NCBI GenBank assembly: GCA_030152565.1
Contig: JASLJE010000002.1
Span: 62,001 to 126,000, forward strand
Reading direction: 5' to 3'
Length of the DNA: 64,000 nt
Source: Peptoniphilaceae bacterium
Lineage (GTDB): Bacteria > Bacillota > Clostridia > Tissierellales > Peptoniphilaceae
Shown: positions 31,813 to 41,374 of the stretch, one piece after another
Layout of the letters: each line of letters begins with the position of its first letter
Position numbering within the stretch: the stretch's first letter is position 1
Notes under the pieces: generated by a model
Databases searched by the model: none
What the model saw: only the letters and a program-made list of their open reading frames with translations
Told to the model about the DNA's origin: nothing
Translations under genes and position numbers: made by a program

Positions 31813-32631
31813 ATGGCTTATAATAAATTACAAAAAGCATATGAAGATGTTAGAAAGATAACTGATTTTAAACCGCAAGTTGCTATAGTATTGGGATCAG
31901 GCCTAGGCAAGTTAGCTGAAAGGGTTGAGATAGAAGGGGAAGTTAAGTATTCACAAATTGAAGACTTTCCAGTTTCAACAGCTCCAGGCCATGTGGGAAG
32001 ATTTATCTTTACCCATATCCATGAAGTTCCAGTTGTAATAATGCAAGGAAGGGTTCATTTATATGAAGGCTATGATACTAAGGACGTGGTTATGCCAATT
32101 AGGCTTATGGGACTTATGGGAGCTAAAACCCTAATAGTTACCAATGCTGCAGGTGGAGTAAATGAAAACTTTAAGATTGGTGATTTAATGGTAATAAGAG
32201 ACCATATAAGCCAATTTGTAGAGTCTCCTCTAGTAGGACCTAACATGAATGAACTAGGAGTGAGATTCCCTGATATGACTAATATCTACAAGGATGAATA
32301 CTCTGAAAGACTATTAGAACTTGGTAGGGCTAAAAACTATCCAATGCAAGAAGGAGTTTATTGCCAATTCTCAGGACCTAACTATGAAACACCAGCCGAA
32401 GTTAGAATGGCTAGAATCCTTGGTGGAGATGCAGTAGGTATGTCAACAGCTATAGAGGCTATGGCAGCGAGACATATGGGAATGGAAGTATGTGGTATTA
32501 CCTTGGTATCCAACCTGGCAGCAGGACTTTCTAAATCACTTCTTACAGAAGAAGAAGTAATAGAAGAGGGAGCTAAGGCATCAGAATATTTTATTGACCT
32601 GGTAATGGATTTTGTTAAAACATTAAAATAG
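31813..32631 (+). CDS. punA: Purine nucleoside phosphorylase, trimeric type
   Basis: Cleaves inosine and guanosine with phosphate, giving the base and ribose-1-phosphate, for nucleoside salvage. The 272-residue length fits the trimeric PNP (PunA) family. Motifs seen are LGSGLGKLAE (phosphate loop), GRVHLYEGYD, TNAAGGVNENF, GPNYETPAEVRM, and the base-recognition region with MSTAIEAMAARHMGMEVCG near 195-215. Start is at ATG after AGGAGG. It is monocistronic, between an extended -10 promoter and a strong terminator. Confidence 0.96.
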   Translation: MAYNKLQKAYEDVRKITDFKPQVAIVLGSGLGKLAERVEIEGEVKYSQIEDFPVSTAPGHVGRFIFTHIHEVPVVIMQGRVHLYEGYDTKDVVMPIRLMGLMGAKTLIVTNAAGGVNENFKIGDLMVIRDHISQFVESPLVGPNMNELGVRFPDMTNIYKDEYSERLLELGRAKNYPMQEGVYCQFSGPNYETPAEVRMARILGGDAVGMSTAIEAMAARHMGMEVCGITLVSNLAAGLSKSLLTEEEVIEEGAKASEYFIDLVMDFVKTLK

Positions 32632-32637
32632 ACTAGA

Positions 32638-32669
32638 AAAGATTATGGGTTGTCCTATAATCTTTTTTT
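32638..32669 (+). terminator. Rho-independent terminator after punA
   Basis: A 12-bp stem, AAAGATTATGGG pairing with CCTATAATCTTT (one G-T wobble), with a short loop and seven T residues. Confidence 0.9.
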
Positions 32670-32686
32670 ATATGAAAGGTAAGAAG

Positions 32687-35455
32687 ATGGGATTAAATAC
32701 TAATCAAAAAAAAGCGGTAGAGACAATAGAAGGACCAGTACTTATCATAGCAGGTCCAGGAACAGGTAAGACCCATACCCTGGTGGAAAGAGTTATTTAC
32801 ATGGTAGATAGGAAAAAAATAGAGCCTGGAGAAATAATGGTTGCCACCTTTACCAATAAGGCAGCCCTAGAACTTTTAGACAGACTGTCCAGGACTTTTG
32901 AGGAAAGAAATATAAAAAAGGATGTAAATGACATGCTTTTGGGTAACTTCCACTCCATATGTAGGAGGGTCTTGGACGACTATTTAGACCTGACAGTTTT
33001 GAGAAAAAACTACCATACCATAGACGAGACTGAGCAAAGATATCTTTTCTACAAATACATAAATGACTTTAGAAGGATAGCTGGCTATGGACAGGTGGTT
33101 AATGGCTATAGTATAAAAACTGAAATATCCTCCCTGGTAAAGATTGTAAATACTGTGGCTGAGGAGGCTATCCTGGATAGAAGTCCATCCAATAGTCTGG
33201 ATCGGACCATCTTTTCCATAGTTTCTCTCTATGAGGCTATCCTTGAGAAAAATAATATGTTGGATTTTTCCAGGACTCTTTACTATACTTATAAACTTCT
33301 CTATGAAAATCCAAATGTGCTTGATCAGGTTCAAAAAAGAACCCGCTATATTATGATTGATGAGTACCAGGATACCAATAGGGTCCAGGAGAAAATAATC
33401 TTTCTTCTAGGGTCAAAAAATAATAATATATGTGTGGTAGGAGATGATGACCAGGGCCTTTATAGGTTTAGGGGGGCCAGTGTGAAAAACATTCTTCACT
33501 TTCCTAAAAACTTTGAAGAAGAGGTGGCCTTTATTAGCTTGAGCGAAAACTATAGGTCAGATGGCAGGATAATAGAGTTTTTTACAGACTTTATCAGGTC
33601 AGGAGAAAAAGAGATAGAAAACTTTTCTGCCTATAGGTATGACAAGTCTCCTGTGGCCTTTGACCAGGCCTACTATGAAAATTCCGTCCTGAGGATTAAG
33701 GGATTATCAGAAGAGGATTGGATAGAAAAAAACCTAGATCTGGTTGAAGATTTGAAGGAGAAGGGGCAAATAAAAAGCTATAACCAGCTGGCCTTCTTGT
33801 TTTCATCAGTCAACCATCCCAGGGCCCAAAAACTTAAAAAGGCCCTGGAGAAAAAAGGTATAGGAGTCTATCAGCCCAGCCTAAATACACTCTTATCCAG
33901 GTTGGAAGTCCACCAGCTAATCGGGGCCTTCTATTGGATCTTTGAAGACTTTATCAGCGAGGACCTAAGGTCTAGGGATAGGATAAGTCAAAACTTCCTA
34001 GTAAAGTGTAAAAAAACCATAGAGGCTAAGAATCCTGAACTGGATGATTATGTGGACAGGATGAAGGCCTACCTAAAGGGGGGAGACTTTAATCTAGACT
34101 TAATAGATCTGGCCTACAGATTATTTGGCTATCAACCTTTTTCAGACTATCTGGACAGGGGGGACCAGGAGGCTAAAAACATATCTAGGTTTTTAAATCT
34201 TTTGGAAAGCTATAGCTATATTAACTTAGTCTATCAGGTCAACAAGTCTAATCTAGATAGGTTTCTAGTTACATTTTTCTATGACTATATAGGTTTTTTA
34301 AAAGATGAGAAGGTGGTAGAATTTGAAGAAGATGTGGATTTACCTGACAAGGACAGTGTATCCCTTCTAACCATCCATAAGTCTAAGGGGATGGAATATC
34401 CGGTAGTGGTGGTTGGAAGCCTCTGGGACCAGGTTAGGGGCTTTAGAAGGCCAAATCCTACCGACAACATGCTGGCAGACTTGATCAGGAGAAAAACAGG
34501 AGAAAAATCCTTTGAGCCCTTGGATCAAATAGAGCTTTTAGATTTTTATAGAAAGTACTATACAGCCTTTTCCAGGGCCAAGAATCTTTTAGTCCTATCA
34601 GGCTTGGAAGTAGACCAAAGAGAACTTTTAGGCCATATATTTAAAGAGCCCTATAGGGGACTTAGGGACTATGGAGAAGTAGGAGGCCTGGACCTGGATG
34701 TGGGGCCAGTAAAAAGAGCTGGCCAGGGCCAGCCCTATTCCTACACCTCCCATATCTTGGTCTATAAGACCTGCCCCCTATCTTATAAGTTTTTCAAGAA
34801 CTTAAAGTTTATTAGGCCAGGTAATCTGGCTACCAGCTATGGTTCCCTGGTTCATGGAGCCATAGAAGAAGTCAACCAGGCCCTTATTAGGGGAGAGAGC
34901 CTGGATAAGGGCCAGATAAAAGAAGACCTTTACAGCCAGGCTAGACAGGCCTATAGACAAGGCGCTCTAGGCCTATCCAGGGACTTGATAGACCAGGCCT
35001 ATGAAGAGGTCCTAGGTTATTTGGAAGCCCCTATTTTTAAGCCTAGGGCCAGTGAGTTGGAGATAGCCATGGCCAGGAAAAACTATCTCTTATTGGGAAA
35101 ACTTGACCTTCTAGCCCATGATGATGAGGGGGACTTACTGATAGATTTTAAAACGGGAAGTCCTCCCCTGGACAGGCCAGAACTTTTAGAGTCCTACTAT
35201 AGGCAGGTAAACCTTTATTCCTACCTTTTGGAGGAGACAAAAAAAATCCATGTTGATAGGGCCCTACTTTATTTTACCCAGGCTGATCTGGATAAGAGAA
35301 TCTACTGGGCAGACAGGAGCCAAGTAGATGAGCTCTTGGAAGAAATAGATGGGATAGTTGAAAAAATAGAGGCTGGACAGGTAAATAAAAAAACAGAAGA
35401 TAAGCATAGCTGTAACTTCTGTCCTTTAAAATATTATTGTAAGAGAGTCGATTAG
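32687..35455 (+). CDS. UvrD-family helicase fused to a RecB-type Fe-S nuclease domain
   Basis: A 922-residue DNA repair enzyme. The N-terminal superfamily 1A helicase has a Q motif LNTNQKKAVETIEGP, Walker A AGPGTGKT (22-29), DEAD-type MIDEYQDTN, motif III GDDDQGLYRFRGA, motif V TIHKSKGMEYPVVVVG and motif VI AFSRAKNLL. The C-terminal PD-(D/E)XK nuclease has LVHGAIEEV, GKLDLLA and LLIDFKTG. Cysteines in YKTCPLSYKF and the terminal CNFCPLKYYC (C-x2-C-x5-C) look like an AddB/Cas4 4Fe-4S site. It is shorter than AddA and has both activities in one chain. The start at 32687 (AAAGGTAAG upstream) is preferred to 32645, which lies inside the terminator. Confidence 0.88.
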   Translation: MGLNTNQKKAVETIEGPVLIIAGPGTGKTHTLVERVIYMVDRKKIEPGEIMVATFTNKAALELLDRLSRTFEERNIKKDVNDMLLGNFHSICRRVLDDYLDLTVLRKNYHTIDETEQRYLFYKYINDFRRIAGYGQVVNGYSIKTEISSLVKIVNTVAEEAILDRSPSNSLDRTIFSIVSLYEAILEKNNMLDFSRTLYYTYKLLYENPNVLDQVQKRTRYIMIDEYQDTNRVQEKIIFLLGSKNNNICVVGDDDQGLYRFRGASVKNILHFPKNFEEEVAFISLSENYRSDGRIIEFFTDFIRSGEKEIENFSAYRYDKSPVAFDQAYYENSVLRIKGLSEEDWIEKNLDLVEDLKEKGQIKSYNQLAFLFSSVNHPRAQKLKKALEKKGIGVYQPSLNTLLSRLEVHQLIGAFYWIFEDFISEDLRSRDRISQNFLVKCKKTIEAKNPELDDYVDRMKAYLKGGDFNLDLIDLAYRLFGYQPFSDYLDRGDQEAKNISRFLNLLESYSYINLVYQVNKSNLDRFLVTFFYDYIGFLKDEKVVEFEEDVDLPDKDSVSLLTIHKSKGMEYPVVVVGSLWDQVRGFRRPNPTDNMLADLIRRKTGEKSFEPLDQIELLDFYRKYYTAFSRAKNLLVLSGLEVDQRELLGHIFKEPYRGLRDYGEVGGLDLDVGPVKRAGQGQPYSYTSHILVYKTCPLSYKFFKNLKFIRPGNLATSYGSLVHGAIEEVNQALIRGESLDKGQIKEDLYSQARQAYRQGALGLSRDLIDQAYEEVLGYLEAPIFKPRASELEIAMARKNYLLLGKLDLLAHDDEGDLLIDFKTGSPPLDRPELLESYYRQVNLYSYLLEETKKIHVDRALLYFTQADLDKRIYWADRSQVDELLEEIDGIVEKIEAGQVNKKTEDKHSCNFCPLKYYCKRVD

Positions 35456-35464
35456 ACTCTCTTA
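35440..35464. terminator. Bidirectional hairpin at two overlapping gene ends
   Basis: TAAGAGAGTC (35440-35449) pairs with GACTCTCTTA (35455-35464), loop GATTA. The stop codons of the helicase (+) and of folA (-) both lie in it, so the terminator is built from coding sequence. T-runs on both sides are weak. Confidence 0.6.
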
Positions 35465-35964
35465 TATTTGTTGTAAGTATAGTGAAAGACCTGATCTTTT
35501 TGCTCTTCAACCATGGTTTCAGACTGGTCAATAAGCTTCCAATCTTTGGATAAATCCAGGTTGGGTATTTGAGTGTCATAGTCGCTATAGGTCTTGTCCA
35601 CCTTGGTTATGTAGGCTGTATCACACTTGTGGATTAATTGGCCTACCAGGTCTCCTCCACCAATTAAAAACACTTCTTTTTCTCCTTGGGGATTTAACTT
35701 TTCTAAAAGTCCATCCAGCTGGCTCAAGTCATTTATAACTAGGGCGTCATGGTTTTTATAGTCCTTATTTCTAGTTAGGACTATGTGGGTCCTGCCTTTT
35801 AGGGGTTTTCCTCCAGGTAGGGATTCTAGAGTTTTTCTACCCATGACCAAAATATTACCCATGGTTATTTTTTTAAACCTGGCCAGGTCTTTTTTTAGAT
35901 GAAAAAGCATGTCTCCCTTAAGTCCAATGGAAAAATTATTATCAACTGCAAATATTAGTTTCAT
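35452..35964 (-). CDS. folA: Dihydrofolate reductase
   Basis: Reduces dihydrofolate to tetrahydrofolate with NADPH; target of trimethoprim. A 170-residue protein opening MKLIFAVDNNFSIGLKGDML (the Asn-x-x-Gly-x-x-(Gly/Asp)-x-(Leu/Met) active-site loop), then MGRKTLESLPGGKPLKGR with the NADPH-binding Arg/Lys, and FLIGGGDLVGQLI. Length is normal. AAGGAGG lies before the start. It is convergent with the helicase gene (4-nt overlap) and divergent from yybS. No thyA is beside it, unlike many genomes. Confidence 0.95.
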   Translation of the reverse strand: MKLIFAVDNNFSIGLKGDMLFHLKKDLARFKKITMGNILVMGRKTLESLPGGKPLKGRTHIVLTRNKDYKNHDALVINDLSQLDGLLEKLNPQGEKEVFLIGGGDLVGQLIHKCDTAYITKVDKTYSDYDTQIPNLDLSKDWKLIDQSETMVEEQKDQVFHYTYNKYKRV

Positions 35965-36072
35965 AAAGCCTCCTTTTTACCAATTATACATGGTGGGAGT
36001 TTAAATTTAAATCTTTAAGTGATTTAGGGTATAATATTAGTAAGTATGTATTAGAGAAAGTAAGAGGTAAAA

Positions 36073-37026
36073 ATGAAAAATAATGTAAAAGAAAATCCAT
36101 GGATTAATGCTATTATGGCCAGCCTTCTAGCAATTGGTATATTTTATATATCATCTTCTATGAACTTTGTAGTGGCCCTGGTAGAATTAGTTCCCTTTAT
36201 CATTTTATATGTAAATGATGGGTGGAAGTTTAGCCTTTTGAGTCTGGCCTTGACCTTTGGAGCCAGCCTGCTATTTATGAATCCAGTGGACCTATCTTTG
36301 AGAATGTCCTCTATAATTATCTTATCAATATTTATAGGTGAGGGCATAAAGAGAAAAAAAGAATTAAAGAAAATAGTTTTATATTCATCATTTATAAAAT
36401 TTACTATATTTTTAGCCATAAGTCTTATTTATTACTTTGTGGCAGATGACAATCCAGTAGACCTGTTAAGGACCTATATGAACTCCCTTATCAACGACTC
36501 TATCAAGACCCTATCCCTGGACGTAAACTTCCAGATGGAGGAAATGGATGCTATGATAGCAGGCTTGAGGGAATCAATAGATATGGTCATCAGGGTCCTA
36601 CCAGCCTTTTCTTATATAACAGCCTACTTAATTACTGCTATAAATACAGTTTTAAGTATTTTTGTCTTAAAGAAGGTTAGGGATGATGTTGACTATTCCT
36701 TAAAGTTCAATAAATATAGGCCGACAGAAAGCTATAAGATGGGATCTTTAACTATTCTAGCTTCCCTAGTCTTCTTATACTTAATGAAGTTTAAGCAAAT
36801 AGAACTTTTGACCTGGAATGTGATAACCGTTCTGGCCTTTTTCCTGGCCATGGATGGTCTGGCCCTAATGGACTATTACTATGAAAAGAGAATACCTAAG
36901 TTTTTCAGACTGGTATTTCCAGTAATATTTATTTTAGGCTTAAAAATGTATGTGTTTTATGTGGTAATAGGCCTGATGGACTTGGTCTTGGACTTTAGAA
37001 AGAGAGGTATGAAAAATGTGGGATAG
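36073..37026 (+). CDS. YybS-like DUF2232 membrane protein
   Basis: A 317-residue integral membrane protein with about seven or eight TMs, matching the DUF2232 (YybS) family that regularly lies upstream of gdpP and rplI in Firmicutes. Its biochemical role is unknown; some relatives resemble the membrane components of vitamin transporters. The position here (yybS-gdpP-rplI-dnaB) matches the Bacillus layout. The end overlaps gdpP by 11 nt, so it is translationally coupled. A TATAAT at 36030-36035 with a weak -35 may be the operon promoter. Confidence 0.85.
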   Translation: MKNNVKENPWINAIMASLLAIGIFYISSSMNFVVALVELVPFIILYVNDGWKFSLLSLALTFGASLLFMNPVDLSLRMSSIIILSIFIGEGIKRKKELKKIVLYSSFIKFTIFLAISLIYYFVADDNPVDLLRTYMNSLINDSIKTLSLDVNFQMEEMDAMIAGLRESIDMVIRVLPAFSYITAYLITAINTVLSIFVLKKVRDDVDYSLKFNKYRPTESYKMGSLTILASLVFLYLMKFKQIELLTWNVITVLAFFLAMDGLALMDYYYEKRIPKFFRLVFPVIFILGLKMYVFYVVIGLMDLVLDFRKRGMKNVG

Positions 37027-39019
37027 GATAAGAAACAGTGAAAATTTTGACTTGTGGATTTTTCCTATAATTATTTTGCTCCTTTCCATAATCTTGTTTT
37101 TCTTCGCTCCCATCCTGGGCTTTATAGGTTTTATAAGTGGCATCTATGGAGGCTACTACCTATATAATAGCGAGAAAAAAAGAAGTCAAAATATTAGAAA
37201 TTATTTAGAACAATTGGATGTGTCTTTTGATGAAATTACAAAGACAGCCATCTTTAACATGCCTTTTCCCCTAATGGTGATAAACAATATGGGGAAGTTA
37301 ATTTGGTATAATGGACAATTTAAATCTATTATAGGAGGCAAGGATAGTCTTTTAAACAGGTATTTGGACGAGTTTTTTATAGGTATAGACTATGAGTTAC
37401 TCAGGGACAAGAATGTAAACTACCAACAAATAAAGTATAGCGATAGAAGTTATATTTTATACCACAACTATATAAAGGATGCTAAAAAGGGAGACCTGGT
37501 TTTGCTTTATGCTATAGACAATACCAAGCAGGTAGAATTAAAAAATGACTATATAAATGAGGGCCTTGTTATGATGAGCATCCACATAGACAACTATGAT
37601 GAGGTTTATTCCCAGACTGAAAGTGAAAAACGACCTATAGTATTTGCTGAAATAGACAGATTGATTACCACCTATATTCACAATTACAAGGGTTTTGTTA
37701 AAAAGTATGAAAGCGACAGATACAATGTGGTCTTACAAAAAGAAGACCTGGAAGAAATTATCAAGGATAAGTTTAAAATCGTAGACAAGGTAAGAGATGT
37801 GAGCCTGGGCAACAAGATGCCGCCAACCCTATCCATAGGAGTTGGTATCAATGAAGACACTGTGAGGGCGACGGAAAAATCTGCCAATGCAGCCTTGGAC
37901 ATAGCCTTGGGAAGAGGTGGAGATCAAGTTGTTATAAGAGATAGGGATGACTTGGAATACTATGGTGGTAAGAATAAGGCCACTGAGAAGAGGACCAAGG
38001 TCAAGGCCAGGGTTATAGCTCATGCCCTATCCCAACTAATAGAAAAGTCCTCAGATGTTTTTGTCATGGGGCACAAAAATCCAGACATGGACTCTTTTGG
38101 ATCGGCCCTAGGCCTGGTTTATGCATCAAGGAAAAAGGGAACCAAGACCTATTTGGTTTTAGACACAGTAACACCGGCTATAAAAAACATTTATAAAAGA
38201 TCAGTTAAGGAAATAGAAGGCCTGGAAGATATTATTATCACACCAGACCAGGCTTATGATAAAATAGAGAATACATCTTTAATAATAGTGACAGATAATC
38301 ACAGGAAGAACTCGACAGAGGCTCCCAGGTTATTTGAAAAAACCGATAATGTGGTAGTCATAGACCACCACAGAAGGGGCAAGGACTATATTGAAGATGC
38401 AACTTTGGTTTATATGGAGCCTTATGCTTCATCTGCATCAGAGCTTGTCACAGAAATGCTTATGTATATGGAAGACAAGATAGAGATCCACCCAGTAGTT
38501 GCCGAAGGCCTGCTGGCAGGAATTACAGTAGATACTAAAAACTTTTTCTATCAGACAGGAGTTAGGACCTTTGAGGCTGCATCAGTCTTAAAGAGACAGG
38601 GGGCAGACTCAATTATGGTAAAACAACTGTTTAAGGATGACTTTGAAATCATGAAGTACAAGTCAGAAATTATCAGTGAGGCCAAGGTCTATTTTGACCG
38701 TATGATTATAGGTCAGTTTGATAGGGAAATAGAAGGTTCAACTTTAATAGCGTCCCAGGCGGCAGATGACCTATTGAATATTCAAGGTATTGATGCGTCA
38801 TTTGTCCTAGCCAAGTCCAATGGAAAAATCCACATTAGTGGTAGGTCACTGGGGGATGTGTCAGTCCAATTAATTCTTGAAAGAATTGGTGGAGGTGGCC
38901 ATTTAACGGCTGCAGCAACCCAACTAGATTTGAATATGGACAAGGCCAAGGAGATGCTAATAAAAGCAATAGAGGAGTATATTAAGGAGGAAGAAGAAAA
39001 TGAAGGTAATATTACTTGA
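37016..39019 (+). CDS. gdpP: Cyclic-di-AMP phosphodiesterase GdpP
   Basis: Membrane enzyme that hydrolyses c-di-AMP to pApA, setting the level of a second messenger that controls potassium balance and cell-wall stress. The 667-residue protein has the GdpP layout: two TMs (about 15-55), a degenerate PAS region (about 75-160), a degenerate GGDEF (about 175-305), and DHH/DHHA1 domains. HKNPDMDSFGSALG is near 352-365, VVIDHHRRG near 446-454, and GRSLGDVSVQLILERIGGGG lies at the C-terminus. All metal-binding signatures are present, so activity is expected. Overlaps yybS upstream and rplI by 20 nt downstream. Confidence 0.96.
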   Translation: MWDRIRNSENFDLWIFPIIILLLSIILFFFAPILGFIGFISGIYGGYYLYNSEKKRSQNIRNYLEQLDVSFDEITKTAIFNMPFPLMVINNMGKLIWYNGQFKSIIGGKDSLLNRYLDEFFIGIDYELLRDKNVNYQQIKYSDRSYILYHNYIKDAKKGDLVLLYAIDNTKQVELKNDYINEGLVMMSIHIDNYDEVYSQTESEKRPIVFAEIDRLITTYIHNYKGFVKKYESDRYNVVLQKEDLEEIIKDKFKIVDKVRDVSLGNKMPPTLSIGVGINEDTVRATEKSANAALDIALGRGGDQVVIRDRDDLEYYGGKNKATEKRTKVKARVIAHALSQLIEKSSDVFVMGHKNPDMDSFGSALGLVYASRKKGTKTYLVLDTVTPAIKNIYKRSVKEIEGLEDIIITPDQAYDKIENTSLIIVTDNHRKNSTEAPRLFEKTDNVVVIDHHRRGKDYIEDATLVYMEPYASSASELVTEMLMYMEDKIEIHPVVAEGLLAGITVDTKNFFYQTGVRTFEAASVLKRQGADSIMVKQLFKDDFEIMKYKSEIISEAKVYFDRMIIGQFDREIEGSTLIASQAADDLLNIQGIDASFVLAKSNGKIHISGRSLGDVSVQLILERIGGGGHLTAAATQLDLNMDKAKEMLIKAIEEYIKEEEENEGNIT

Positions 39020-39443
39020 AGATGTTAAGGGATTAGGTAAGGCAGGAGAAATGGTTAATTCAAAGGTTGGCTACTTTAGAAACTTTTTGTCACCTAAGAA
39101 CCTTGCTATAGAAGCAAATGCTGAAAACAAGAAGAAGTGGGAAGAAGAACAAGAAAGAAAGAAAGAAGAATTTAAGAAAAACCAAAAAGAAGCCCTAATA
39201 TTAAAGGACGAATTGGAAAAATTAAAGGTTGAAATCAAGGTTAAGGCAGGAGATGGTAAAATATTTGGTTCTGTTACAGCTAATGATATAGCTAAGACCT
39301 TGAAAAAAGACTACAAGCAAGATATAGATAAGAAAAAGATAGAATTAAAGGAAAACATTAAGGATATAGGAACTCATGAAGTTGGAATTAGGGTGTTCCC
39401 AGAAATAGTTGCCAATATAAAGGTAGTAGTGAAAGAGGCTTAA
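39000..39443 (+). CDS. rplI: Ribosomal protein L9 (bL9)
   Basis: A 147-residue 50S ribosomal protein that braces ribosome spacing and helps keep frame. It begins MKVILLEDVKGLGKAGEMV with GYFRNFLSPKNLA, the conserved N-terminal rRNA-binding domain. Then comes the long lysine/glutamate-rich connecting helix and the C-terminal domain beginning KAGDGKIFGSVTANDIA. Its start lies within the end of gdpP, with AAGGAGG upstream, and dnaB starts 1 nt after its stop, so all are in one operon. Confidence 0.98.
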   Translation: MKVILLEDVKGLGKAGEMVNSKVGYFRNFLSPKNLAIEANAENKKKWEEEQERKKEEFKKNQKEALILKDELEKLKVEIKVKAGDGKIFGSVTANDIAKTLKKDYKQDIDKKKIELKENIKDIGTHEVGIRVFPEIVANIKVVVKEA

Positions 39444-39444
39444 T

Positions 39445-40788
39445 ATGGCTGAAATAAAGATTTCACAACAACCTAATGCAGTAGAAGTAGAAAGGGCCAT
39501 TTTGGGCCTTTCTATTATACATAATGACTTAATAAACATACTTTTGGAAAAGACCAAGGCAGAGGAGTTTTACGATCCTAAAAACAGGCATGTCTTCCAG
39601 GCCATCTTAAAGCTAAACTCAGAAAACAGTCCAGTGGATTTTGCCACAGTGGCCGATGAGTTGGAAAAAAATGGTGAGCTTGAGGCCATAGGAGGAATTG
39701 ACTATATTCTAGCCCTGGCTGATCCAACCTACTATAAGACTAATATGGAAAGCTATATAGCCATAGTGAAGGAGAAGGCTGCCCTTAGAAGGATAATAAC
39801 CTTTGCTGATGACACTATGAGAAGGGCCTATGAGGCCAAGGATCCAGCTGATAGTATTATAGGTTCTGCATCAGAAGGCCTATCTGAAATAAGTGATTTA
39901 AAAACAGATGAGGGTCTGGTAAAGATAGAAGATACTATCCAAGAGACCTTTGACTACATGAATGAAATGGCCATGAATCCAGGCTCTATTACAGGTATAA
40001 CTACAGGTTTTAGGGATTTGGACAGACAGCTATCAGGCCTGCAAAACTCAGACCTGGTTCTCTTGGCAGCCAGACCATCAGTGGGTAAGACAGCCCTAGG
40101 TATAAATATAGGCTTAAATGCTGCCCTGGCAGGCAAGAAGGTGGCAGTATTTTCTCTGGAAATGAGTAGAAGGCAAATCCTTCAAAGGATTATGAGTATG
40201 GTAACCTCTATAGATCTACAAAGTATTATCAGTGGTAATATTGAGCAAGAGGAGTGGCAAATCCTTATAACCAAGCTGCCAGAGTTAAAAAACTTGGACA
40301 TGTATGTGGATGATACAGCCAGTATCTCCCTGACAGAATTAAGGGCCAAGACCAAGAGATTAAAGCAAGACCAAGGGGTTGATTTGGTAATAATTGACTA
40401 CCTACAACTAATGACTACAGACTCCCAGAGGGTGGAAAATAGGCAGCAGGAAATATCTAATATTTCTAGAGGACTTAAGGGCTTGGCCAAGGAGCTAAAT
40501 ATACCTGTTTTAGCCCTATCCCAGCTATCTCGTAAGTCAGAGGAAAGATCTGACAAGAGGCCTATGCTATCAGACTTAAGAGAGTCAGGAGCTATAGAGC
40601 AGGATGCCGACGTTGTAATGATGCTTTATAGGGAGGACTACTATGACGAGGATGCTGAAGAGCAAAATATTATAGAGGTTATAGTGGGCAAGCACAGGAA
40701 TGGTCCTACAGGAACAGTTAAATTGTACTTTAGTAAGGAACACACCAAGTTCTTTGACCTGGAGTATGGTGATTCCTATGAGGATTAG
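39445..40788 (+). CDS. dnaB: Replicative DNA helicase DnaB (DnaC of Bacillus)
   Basis: Hexameric 5'-3' helicase that opens the replication fork. The 447-residue protein has an N-terminal helical domain beginning QQPNAVEVERAILG and a RecA-type motor with Walker A ARPSVGKTAL (about 209-218), then VFSLEMSRRQILQR, Walker B VDLVIIDYLQLM, and a C-terminal region with LSDLRESGAIEQDADVVMML. Length and motifs are standard. It is followed by the acetyltransferase gene with an 11-nt overlap and then by dnaD and dnaI, so helicase, primosome protein and loader are co-expressed. Confidence 0.97.
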   Translation: MAEIKISQQPNAVEVERAILGLSIIHNDLINILLEKTKAEEFYDPKNRHVFQAILKLNSENSPVDFATVADELEKNGELEAIGGIDYILALADPTYYKTNMESYIAIVKEKAALRRIITFADDTMRRAYEAKDPADSIIGSASEGLSEISDLKTDEGLVKIEDTIQETFDYMNEMAMNPGSITGITTGFRDLDRQLSGLQNSDLVLLAARPSVGKTALGINIGLNAALAGKKVAVFSLEMSRRQILQRIMSMVTSIDLQSIISGNIEQEEWQILITKLPELKNLDMYVDDTASISLTELRAKTKRLKQDQGVDLVIIDYLQLMTTDSQRVENRQQEISNISRGLKGLAKELNIPVLALSQLSRKSEERSDKRPMLSDLRESGAIEQDADVVMMLYREDYYDEDAEEQNIIEVIVGKHRNGPTGTVKLYFSKEHTKFFDLEYGDSYED

Positions 40789-41374
40789 ACGGCAGGACTA
40801 TTACATTAGAAATATCTTAAAAAGAGACAAGGACCAATTAAAGAAGTGGGGCGTTTTTTCTAGTCCCCTTTTAGAAGGCTATAACTATGCCAACCTAAAT
40901 GATACAGAGCTGGACTACTGGTACTACTCTAAAAAGTTTGCCGGCAGATCCAAGTATTTTTCTGTCCTAGACTATGAGGGCAGGCTTTTAGGCTTTATAG
41001 GTTTTAAGTATATAAGCTATATAAGACGAAGTGCCCTTCTAGGGATAGTCTTTGACCCTAAAGAGGTGTCAAAGGGCCTGGGAACTAGGGCCTTGGATGA
41101 TTTACTAGACTATTATTTCTATTCTATGAATATGAGAAAGTTATACTTGGAAGTTAATTCCTGGAATGATAGGGCTATTAAATCATATAAAAAAGTAGGT
41201 TTTAAAGAGACTGGTAGAAAATTAGAAAAGTTTGAAAACCAAGACATTTTGGACAGCAGGGACTACCTGGATAGGCAGGAAGATTTTGTGGTAGAGGATG
41301 GCCTGGTATATTCAAAGATAATAAAGATGGAAATCTCAAAAAAAGATTATAGGAGAGATAAGGATGGATTATAG
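40778..41374 (+). CDS. GNAT-family N-acetyltransferase (RimJ/RimL-like)
   Basis: A 198-residue acetyltransferase, probably of the RimJ/RimL-like group that acetylates protein N-termini or small amines. It opens IRRQDYYIRNILKRDKDQL, has an acetyl-CoA-binding loop near GLGTRALDDLLDYYF and ends a core with LYLEVNSWNDRAIKSYKKVG. The start at 40778 (ATG overlapping the dnaB stop, with GGTGAT about 5 nt upstream) is better than the longer frame inside dnaB. It is wedged between dnaB and dnaD, where no acetyltransferase is usually expected. Substrate is unknown. Confidence 0.82.
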   Translation: MRIRRQDYYIRNILKRDKDQLKKWGVFSSPLLEGYNYANLNDTELDYWYYSKKFAGRSKYFSVLDYEGRLLGFIGFKYISYIRRSALLGIVFDPKEVSKGLGTRALDDLLDYYFYSMNMRKLYLEVNSWNDRAIKSYKKVGFKETGRKLEKFENQDILDSRDYLDRQEDFVVEDGLVYSKIIKMEISKKDYRRDKDGL

